A DNA stretch of 17,148 bases. It comes from Alphaproteobacteria bacterium. Lineage in GTDB: Bacteria; Pseudomonadota; Alphaproteobacteria; UBA9219. The stretch covers positions 1-17,148 of the forward strand of contig JAQUPC010000034.1 of assembly GCA_028716765.1 (NCBI GenBank), in the 5' to 3' direction. Below are positions 12,535 through 17,148 of the stretch, in pieces. The position numbers were made by a program, and so were the translations under genes. The notes beneath the pieces are model-generated. The model saw only the letters and a list, made by a program, of their open reading frames with translations, did not search any database and was not told where the DNA came from. How positions within the stretch are numbered: the first letter of the stretch is position 1; each line of letters opens with the position of its first letter.

Positions 12535-13854
12535 ATGGCAAACATCGACATCGTCATCGGCAGCGCCTTCGGCGATGAAGGCAAAGGGCTGGTCACCGAT
12601 TATCTGTCTTCCCGCGTTGAAGGGAGGGGGTGCGTCGTCCGTTTTAACGGCGGCGCGCAGGCGGGCCACACCGTGCACACCGCCGACGGCAAATGGCACG
12701 TCTTCAGCCATTTCGGCAGCGGCACTTTTGCCGGTTTGCCGACGTATTTGTCCGCGTTTTTCGTCTGCAACCCGATCGTCTTTTTGCGGGAAATGCAGGA
12801 GCTTGCGGCCGTGCAGGTCAAGCCGAAGGTCTTCGCCGATCCTGCCTGTCCGGTGACGACGCCTTACGACATTATGATCAACCAGATCATAGAAAAAGAA
12901 CGGAGAGACAAGCGCCACGGCAGTGTCGGCGTAGGCTTCGGCGAAACGCTTGAACGCCAAAGCCGCAAAAAGTACGCACTTTGTTTGCGCGACCTGCAAA
13001 ATCCCGATCTGTTGCGCGCGCGGCTCGACTCCATCCGTCAACAATGGGGCTCTAAACGCCTTGCCGCTCTCGGTGTGAAGGAACCCGGCGAGGAATGGCG
13101 GGAACGTTTTGCCAGCGAAGACATCCGCGAACGCTTCATGGAAGACGTCGAGCGATTTCTCGACGGCGTCACGCTGGCTCCTTTAACGTGCCTGAACGCC
13201 TACGATCATCTTGTGTTCGAGGGCGCGCAGGGCCTTTTGCTTGATCAGGAACGCGGCTGGTTTCCGTATGTCACGCGTTCCCATACCGGCGTGCGGAACG
13301 CGCTCCATCTGGCTCGCCGTCTCGGCGTGCGGACGCTCGATGTCCATTATCTGACGCGCGCTTACACGACGCGCCACGGCGAAGGGCCTTTGCCGCACGC
13401 GCTCTCCGAGCCGCCCTATGAAAACGTCGTCGATCCGACCAACAAGCCCAACCCCTATCAAGGGGCGTTGCGCTTCGCCTGGTTCGATCTCGACCTGTTC
13501 CGGAATACGGTGCTTCGGGATATGGGCGACGCAAAAGGCTTCAGGCTGCGCCCGCATCTCGGCATGACGTGCCTCGATCAGGTGGACGACAAAGCCGGAT
13601 ATATGTCCGATGGCGTTCTGCTTCGCACAGAGCCGGAAAAGCTCGCACGGCTTGCCGCGCAGGCGATCGGGGCCAACACGCTTCTTGCCGGCTATGGTTC
13701 GACGCGCGCAACGGTCCGGCGCAGCTTAGTCGTCAAGCGGAAGAACAATCCGTTTGAGGCCTTCGACGTCGTTAAGAACGATGATGTCGCCCTCGAGACT
13801 CACAAGGCACTTCTCGACGAGGGCGGCGAGCTGCTTATTCACGCTTTCGCGTGA
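12535..13854 (+). CDS. Divergent adenylosuccinate-synthetase-like (PurA-fold) ligase, C-terminus possibly abnormal
   Basis: 439 residues in the PurA fold, a family that uses GTP to join aspartate to IMP. Kept: phosphate loop G13-D14-E-G-K-G18 with the catalytic Asp, G-H45-T with the catalytic His, FEGAQG (228-233), YVT (245-247), AYTTRHGEGPLP (276-287), and the guanine-binding Asp as D348. Changed: the IMP/aspartate loop, usually TTGRxRRxGW, reads NPYQGALRFAWFD (306-318), with only R313 left; the TTGRGIGP segment reads GSVGVGFGET (129-138); the NKxD-like Lys is C346. It is unlikely to be the housekeeping PurA and may use another nucleotide or amine. In classical PurA the STGPDR motif lies about ten residues from the end. 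Its likely counterpart GYGSTR (386-391) here has a tail of nearly 50 residues, 43 of them antisense to the Crp gene. AGGAGG five bases before the ATG fixes the start. Confidence 0.85.
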   Translation: MANIDIVIGSAFGDEGKGLVTDYLSSRVEGRGCVVRFNGGAQAGHTVHTADGKWHVFSHFGSGTFAGLPTYLSAFFVCNPIVFLREMQELAAVQVKPKVFADPACPVTTPYDIMINQIIEKERRDKRHGSVGVGFGETLERQSRKKYALCLRDLQNPDLLRARLDSIRQQWGSKRLAALGVKEPGEEWRERFASEDIRERFMEDVERFLDGVTLAPLTCLNAYDHLVFEGAQGLLLDQERGWFPYVTRSHTGVRNALHLARRLGVRTLDVHYLTRAYTTRHGEGPLPHALSEPPYENVVDPTNKPNPYQGALRFAWFDLDLFRNTVLRDMGDAKGFRLRPHLGMTCLDQVDDKAGYMSDGVLLRTEPEKLARLAAQAIGANTLLAGYGSTRATVRRSLVVKRKNNPFEAFDVVKNDDVALETHKALLDEGGELLIHAFA

Positions 13855-14421
13855 GCAGGCAAGCTGGTGCGCCATATCGATCTGGCTCAGGCGGGCATGG
13901 ACATGGACCTTGCCGTCTTGCTCTGCCCCATAGTCGCGCGCAAGGCGCAGCAGGTAATTCGCCACCTTGATCGGCGCGCTCTGCAGGGCCATCAGTTCGA
14001 TAGTGTTGATGTAACGGCGGCGGCGATGGCAGTCCGTGAGCATCATGTTCATCATGGCTTCCGGACTCGATAGCAAGAGGGGGATGAAATCGTCGCGATG
14101 AATGATGATGAGGGTCGAATCCGTTTCCGCGACAAGATTCGTCGCACGCGGCAACTCGTCGATGACCGACATCTCGCCGATCATTTCGCCGCGTTCGACC
14201 ATGGTCACGAGGATTTCCTTGCCTTCCGGCGAACTGAGGCTCAGCCGCAAACGGCCGCTCATAACGCCGGCCATAAAATAGTTCTGATCGCCGCGACGAT
14301 AGACGAACGCGCCGCGCTTGAAATCCTGATACTTGGCCTTGGCGTAAATCTCGTTGCGCAGGCGCGGCGGAAACTGCTCCAAAACGTTGTTGTATTGCAG
14401 GGCCTTCCGAGCGTCGTTCAT
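13726..14421 (-). CDS. Crp/Fnr-family transcription regulator
   Basis: 231 residues, a usual length. A cyclic-nucleotide-binding-type beta-roll (about 15-130) contains the phosphate-cassette-like GEMSVIDELPRATNLVAE (82-99). A dimerisation helix follows, then a winged helix-turn-helix (about 165-225) with DMAHQLACSRESVNKQL at 182-198. No FNR-type four-cysteine cluster is visible, so the ligand is unknown; the R92 context resembles cAMP-type receptors. I chose the ATG at 14421 because a good promoter lies immediately upstream (leaderless arrangement). A TTG at 14457 would add 12 residues but is itself the -35 box. The last 129 bases overlap the ligase gene in antisense. Divergent from the LarA-like gene, 128 bases apart. 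Confidence 0.92.
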   Translation of the reverse strand: MNDARKALQYNNVLEQFPPRLRNEIYAKAKYQDFKRGAFVYRRGDQNYFMAGVMSGRLRLSLSSPEGKEILVTMVERGEMIGEMSVIDELPRATNLVAETDSTLIIIHRDDFIPLLLSSPEAMMNMMLTDCHRRRRYINTIELMALQSAPIKVANYLLRLARDYGAEQDGKVHVHARLSQIDMAHQLACSRESVNKQLAALVEKCLVSLEGDIIVLNDVEGLKRIVLPLDD

Positions 14422-14427
14422 GGGCGG

Positions 14428-14457
14428 ATTATGAGGTCGAAAAGTGTTTAAAGTCAA
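14428..14457 (-). promoter_or_regulatory. Sigma70-type promoter of the Crp/Fnr gene, giving a leaderless mRNA
   Basis: On the minus strand: -35 TTGACT at 14457-14452, an 18-base spacer, -10 CATAAT at 14433-14428. The ATG at 14421 follows after six bases, about where transcription should start, and there is no Shine-Dalgarno sequence. Both boxes match the consensus at five of six bases. Confidence 0.6.
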
Positions 14458-14549
14458 TTTTAACCATACCCAAGCATCCGTGAGCGTTGACGCTAAAGAA
14501 CCGGAAATGGTATTGCTCAGGGCTATTAATGTTTTTAAGGATAATTGTT

Positions 14550-15848
14550 ATGCCGTTTCCAAGAATGCTTATTGTTCGCCAGAAGATTCCCGACCGGCGA
14601 ATTCACGATATTCCTGCTACCGTTTTTCAGCAAATGGAAGAATTTCCGCTCTTCGAGGGGCTCCAGCCCGGGGCGCGTATAGCGATAGGCGTCGGCAGCC
14701 GCGGCATTAAAAACATTCCCGTCATCGTGAAATCGGTGGCGGGCTTCTGGAAAAGCAAGGGATTCGAGCCCTTTATTTTCCCGGCCATGGGAAGCCACGG
14801 CGGCGCGACGGCAGAAGGACAAAAGGCCGTTCTTGCCGCCTTGGGTGTCACGGAATCCCGGGTGGAATGCCCGATCGAAAGTTCAATGGATATCGTTGAA
14901 ACAGGGCGTACGCCTGAAGGCATCCTCACCTATATGGATCGAAGAGCGCATGAAAGCGCGGGTGTTTTTCTCGTCAACCGCGTTAAACAGCACACCGATT
15001 TTGAATATAAGACCGAAAGCGGATTGCTCAAAATGATCGCCATCGGTTTGGGAAAGAAAAAAGGAGCCTCCTGTTGCCACAGATGCTCTTTTGGCGGAGA
15101 AAATCTCGGTAGCGTGATCCAAAGCGTCAGTGGCCATCTTCTTTCGAACACCAATATTTTGGGCGGCCTCGCCATTCTTGAAGACGGAAATAACAACACG
15201 GCCAAGTTGGTTGCCGTGCCTGCCCAAGGCATGCAGCTGGCGGAAGAGAAATTGCTGGATCTGGTCAGGACCTGGAAGGTGGGCATTCCCATGGAACTCG
15301 ATATTCTCGTCGTCGACGAGATGGGGAAAACCATCAGCGGCCCCGGCATGGACACCAAGGTCGTCAATCGCAACATCATCACCGGCCTGGATAATTGGTG
15401 GAAGAATTTGCCATGGATTGGCCGGCTTATTGTGCGCTCCTTGCGCCCGGACAGCCACGGGAATGCAATGGGGATAGGCATGGCGGATGTTGTCCATGAC
15501 CGGGTTCTGGAAGCCATGGATGCCGAGAAAACGGAGATTAACGCTTTCGCGGCTTATTCTCCAAGAGCGGCGCGTATCCCGTTTCATTATTCAACGGACC
15601 GGAAATGCCTCGAGCGGGTTATCGAAGAGCTGACTCTTCACGAGGATTCGTCGAAAGCCAGGATCGGGTGGATCCCGAACACCCTGGGTTTGGGAGTCAT
15701 TGCTTTTAGTGAAAACCTTAGAACGCAGATCAAGGAAAATCCGCAGCTTGAAGTTATCGGCGCAGCGCGGCCGATCCCGTTTGATACGCAAGGCCAGCTT
15801 CCCCGGTATCCTTTCCTGAGAAAAACGATTCTCGAATACGCAAACTGA
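14550..15848 (+). CDS. LarA-like protein (lactate racemase N-terminal / DUF2088 family)
   Basis: 432 residues. The N-terminal half matches the LarA N-terminal domain as found in uncharacterised paralogues: GVGSRGIKNIP (47-57), GSHGGATAEGQ (81-91), NRVKQHTDF (143-151), and SGLLKMIAIGLGKKKGA (157-173), where K161 lies in the region of LarA's cofactor-bearing lysine. Lactate racemase carries a nickel-pincer nucleotide, but no larB, larC or larE partners are in the window, and this subgroup's substrate is unknown, so I do not call it a racemase. Start chosen at the ATG with AAGGA eight bases upstream; an in-frame TTG at 14487 lacks a binding site. It is followed after about 200 bases by a bidirectional terminator. 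Confidence 0.85.
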   Translation: MPFPRMLIVRQKIPDRRIHDIPATVFQQMEEFPLFEGLQPGARIAIGVGSRGIKNIPVIVKSVAGFWKSKGFEPFIFPAMGSHGGATAEGQKAVLAALGVTESRVECPIESSMDIVETGRTPEGILTYMDRRAHESAGVFLVNRVKQHTDFEYKTESGLLKMIAIGLGKKKGASCCHRCSFGGENLGSVIQSVSGHLLSNTNILGGLAILEDGNNNTAKLVAVPAQGMQLAEEKLLDLVRTWKVGIPMELDILVVDEMGKTISGPGMDTKVVNRNIITGLDNWWKNLPWIGRLIVRSLRPDSHGNAMGIGMADVVHDRVLEAMDAEKTEINAFAAYSPRAARIPFHYSTDRKCLERVIEELTLHEDSSKARIGWIPNTLGLGVIAFSENLRTQIKENPQLEVIGAARPIPFDTQGQLPRYPFLRKTILEYAN

Positions 15849-16044
15849 TCAATGCAGAATAAAACGGATAGGCTATGTTATGTTTCTGCTCAACCCCAGC
15901 AAAAAACGCCTGGCGGCTAAGTGGCCTCCGGAGAATTTCGCCGCCGTAGCCCGCCATTACGCTCTCTCGGGCGTTCTCTCGCTAGGCACATGGGGCTCCA
16001 TAGCCCTACATGGCTTTGAAATGTTTAATTCTATGCGCTGGAGA

Positions 16045-16077
16045 ATAAAAAAGAGTCCGGAGAGCCGGGCTTTTTTT
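16045..16077. terminator. Bidirectional rho-independent terminator between the LarA-like gene and tRNA-Gln
   Basis: AGTCCGG (16054-16060), loop AGAG, and CCGGGCT (16065-16071) make a 7-base stem with one G-T pair. Seven Ts follow on the plus strand (16071-16077). On the minus strand an A-rich flank at 16045-16052 supplies the T-tract. It can therefore end both the LarA-like transcript and the tRNA-Gln transcript coming from the right. Confidence 0.85.
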
Positions 16078-16079
16078 CT

Positions 16080-16149
16080 GGGCCCCGGATCAAGTCCGGG
16101 GCACTATTTTTCTAAACTCGCTATGCTCGTTAAGAAAAATATGTGGTTG
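16080..16149 (+). repeat. 70-base direct repeat, right copy, overlapping the 3' end of tRNA-Gln
   Basis: Same sequence and orientation as 3506-3575, with three differences. The hairpin GCCCCGGA/TCCGGGGC lies at its left end. In this copy the AT-rich half (TTTTTCT...AGAAAAA) is a better inverted repeat than in the left copy. Its last six bases (16144-16149) are the terminal CCA, the discriminator and the first acceptor-stem bases of tRNA-Gln, so the repeat lies between the tRNA and its terminator and would be part of the tRNA precursor's trailer. Confidence 0.85.
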
Positions 16150-16218
16150 GGGCGGGAGGGATCGAACCTCCGAATGGTGGAATCAAAATCCACTGCCTTA
16201 CCGCTTGGCTACGCCCCA
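16144..16218 (-). tRNA. tRNA-Gln, anticodon UUG
   Basis: 75 bases including an encoded CCA. On the minus strand the acceptor stem TGGGGCG pairs with CGCCCCA, followed by discriminator A and CCA. The D arm holds AGCCAAGCGGTAAGGC. The anticodon arm is GTGGA, loop TTTTGAT, TCCAC, placing TTG at positions 34-36. The T arm is GGAGG, TTCGATC, CCTCC. All arms pair well, so it appears functional. It reads CAA, and CAG by wobble. Confidence 0.97.
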
Positions 16219-16330
16219 TTAGTAGTGGCCTGAACGGGCAGGGGGCTGATACTACAGCAAAAAACGACCCGCCGGAAAGCCCGTTCGAGGGCCGGACAAT
16301 AACCCTACTTTTTACCAAGCGCAATCGTTG

Positions 16331-16345
16331 TTAAGGCCTTCTTAA
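16331..16345 (+). promoter_or_regulatory. CtrA-type binding site upstream of rcdA
   Basis: An exact TTAA-N7-TTAA (N7 = GGCCTTC) lies 83 bases before the rcdA start. This is the consensus for the alphaproteobacterial cell-cycle regulator CtrA. Context makes it credible, since RcdA helps deliver CtrA to ClpXP and a CtrA box would close a feedback loop. The motif alone can occur by chance. Confidence 0.6.
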
Positions 16346-16428
16346 GCTTCGATACACCTGATTTTAAGAGTCGCCATTGTAGGACTGTAGGGGGAGAGAC
16401 GTTAAATTTTCAGGAATCGGGGGCTGCC

Positions 16429-16896
16429 ATGGGCAAAAGCGTAACCCTGCTGGATCGTACGTTCGACGAAGGCGTCGCGCTGACGGTCGAAGCGCGCAAC
16501 TACATCGCCTATCACGAACAATCGGACCGGCGCGAGTTCGATCTGCCGCATTGCCTGCAGGTCGGCTATCAGCATACGCGCGTTTCCGCGCGCCTCATTC
16601 AGGTCATGACGTGGCTGCTGGCCATGAAGGCGCTTTTGTCGGGCGAGATTTCGCCGGAGCAATTCGCTTCGCCGCAATACGTTCTTGCGGGCGGGGAAGA
16701 ATGCGAAGCGCAGACGGGGCCGGAACTTGCCGAATTGCCGCTCGGCCTGCGGAGCCTTCTTGAGCGCACGCACGCCCTTTATCTGCGCATTCAGCGGTTG
16801 GACAATATGGTGCGCGACAAACTGGACGCCGGCGAGGTTCCGAACTTCGGGCTCATTCAAGGCGTCAGGATTTTGGGCGACGAGGACCGCGATTGA
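16429..16896 (+). CDS. rcdA: RcdA-like protein (DUF1465), CtrA-degradation adaptor family
   Basis: 155 residues, all-helical in appearance and close to the family's usual size. Family features seen: the start T-L-L-D-R-T-F-D-E-G, an E-A-R-N-Y-I segment (about 24-29), C-L-Q-V-G-Y-Q-H-T-R-V-S-A-R-L (about 41-55), and a second helical block L-L-E-R-T-H-A-L-Y-L-R-I-Q-R-L-D (about 110-125). In Caulobacter, RcdA works with CpdR, PopA and ClpXP in the regulated breakdown of CtrA; most orthologues elsewhere are uncharacterised. The family is essentially alphaproteobacterial, which helps place the organism. The ATG has a weak purine-rich AGGAATCGGGGG upstream. A CtrA-type box lies 83 bases before the start, suggesting cell-cycle control. 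It sits 210 bases from tRNA-Gln, pointing away from it. Confidence 0.88.
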   Translation: MGKSVTLLDRTFDEGVALTVEARNYIAYHEQSDRREFDLPHCLQVGYQHTRVSARLIQVMTWLLAMKALLSGEISPEQFASPQYVLAGGEECEAQTGPELAELPLGLRSLLERTHALYLRIQRLDNMVRDKLDAGEVPNFGLIQGVRILGDEDRD

Positions 16897-16909
16897 CGGA
16901 GGGTCATAA

Positions 16910-17076
16910 AAAAATCCCTCTCCCCTTGAGGGAGAGGAAGCAAAAACTCGGGCTTGCGCAAGCAAGCCCTTAGTTTTTGCAGGTGAGGGGGTTTCTTCAA
17001 TTGACCCCTCCCCGAAAATCCGGAGGATTTTCGACCCGGACCCTGCCCCGGCGAAGGCCGGGGGCAAGGGGAGGGT
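16910..17076. repeat. Dispersed-type GC-rich repeat with several nested hairpins
   Basis: Four inverted repeats follow one another. A long one has GCAAAAACT (16940-16948) and GGGCTTGC (16950-16957), loop GCAA, GCAAGCCC (16962-16969) and AGTTTTTGC (16972-16980). The next is CGAAAATCC, GGA, GGATTTTCG (17013-17033). A third is GCCCCGGC, GAAG, GCCGGGGGC (17045-17065). Outer arms CCCCTCCCC (about 17005-17013) and GGGGAGGG (17068-17075) enclose the last two. CCCTCTCCCCTTGAGGGAGAGG precedes them as its own hairpin. The style matches the palindromic repeats scattered through many alphaproteobacterial genomes. It follows rcdA and may serve as its 3' end. The remaining bases to 17148 hold nothing I can call. 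Confidence 0.7.
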
Positions 17077-17148
17077 GAATAAAATTTGCGCTAAGCCTTT
17101 TTCTTTTTGGCCGTCCCACCGGTTGTCAGCTTGATCTTTTACGCGCCG

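Noticed and set aside
12535..13854. Annotation as the housekeeping purA
   Set aside because: The aspartate/IMP loop, the TTGRGIGP segment and the guanine-site lysine are all changed, and the gene sits in an accessory cassette.
14422..14457. Longer Crp/Fnr protein from a TTG at 14457
   Set aside because: The TTG is part of the TTGACT -35 box, and the added residues are not typical of the family.
14487..14549. Longer LarA-like protein from a TTG at 14487
   Set aside because: No binding site there; the ATG at 14550 has AAGGA at good spacing and gives a family-like start.
3506..16149. Firm call of an integrative element with attL/attR
   Set aside because: No integrase, excisionase or transfer gene is present, and the repeat may be a dispersed palindrome; kept as a hypothesis in the findings only.
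15880..16233. 117-codon open frame on the plus strand after the LarA-like gene
   Set aside because: It runs through the terminator, the repeat and the whole tRNA-Gln gene in antisense, has no ribosome binding site and shows no family likeness.
1..17148. CRISPR array or rRNA
   Set aside because: No regularly spaced direct repeats and no rRNA-like sequence were seen on either strand.
17085..17148. Lysine-rich C-terminal coding end on the minus strand (…GTAKKKKA then TAG)
   Set aside because: An in-frame TAA lies only about 16 codons upstream, within the window, so no gene can be supported here.

Overview
The window looks like alphaproteobacterial chromosome. The serine biosynthesis genes are of the alphaproteobacterial type: a SerC of the shorter, divergent class and a SerB with an alphaproteobacterial-style N-terminus. 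There is also an RcdA/DUF1465 gene, a family essentially confined to Alphaproteobacteria, with an exact CtrA-type box (TTAA-N7-TTAA) upstream. I cannot name the order or genus.

Layout. (1) 1-3259, minus strand, high GC: serC, serA and the start of serB, which together cover the three-step phosphoserine route from 3-phosphoglycerate to serine. (2) 3260-3971: no gene; it holds the first copy of a 70-base repeat and a set of CAGGGAA hairpin repeats. (3) 3972-9800: one very large, clearly AT-richer gene for a 1942-residue protein. Its N-terminus looks like an M48 metallopeptidase, its middle is long, charged and helical, and its C-terminus resembles an ABC1/ADCK/UbiB kinase. Its 3' end runs into the remnant of an IS3-like insertion sequence. 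(4) 10208-13854, plus strand: a three-gene accessory cassette made of a protein with a degenerate J-domain and pseudokinase, a VWA (MIDAS) protein, and a divergent adenylosuccinate-synthetase-like ligase. A strong hairpin with a T-tract sits between the last two genes. (5) 13726-14421, minus strand: a Crp/Fnr-type regulator whose 3' end overlaps the ligase gene, apparently a recombination seam. (6) 14550-15848: a LarA-like (lactate racemase N-terminal domain) protein. (7) A bidirectional terminator, the second copy of the 70-base repeat, tRNA-Gln(UUG) on the minus strand, then rcdA and a GC-rich multi-hairpin repeat region to the end.

The conserved flanks (ser genes; tRNA-Gln and rcdA) enclose about 12.5 kb of accessory DNA. 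The 70-base direct repeat lies at both edges, and the right copy overlaps the 3' end of tRNA-Gln. This may be an island inserted at a tRNA, although no integrase is present and the repeat could simply be dispersed. The two most interesting loci are the peptidase-kinase giant and the J/pseudokinase-VWA-ligase cassette. I recognise neither as a described system.
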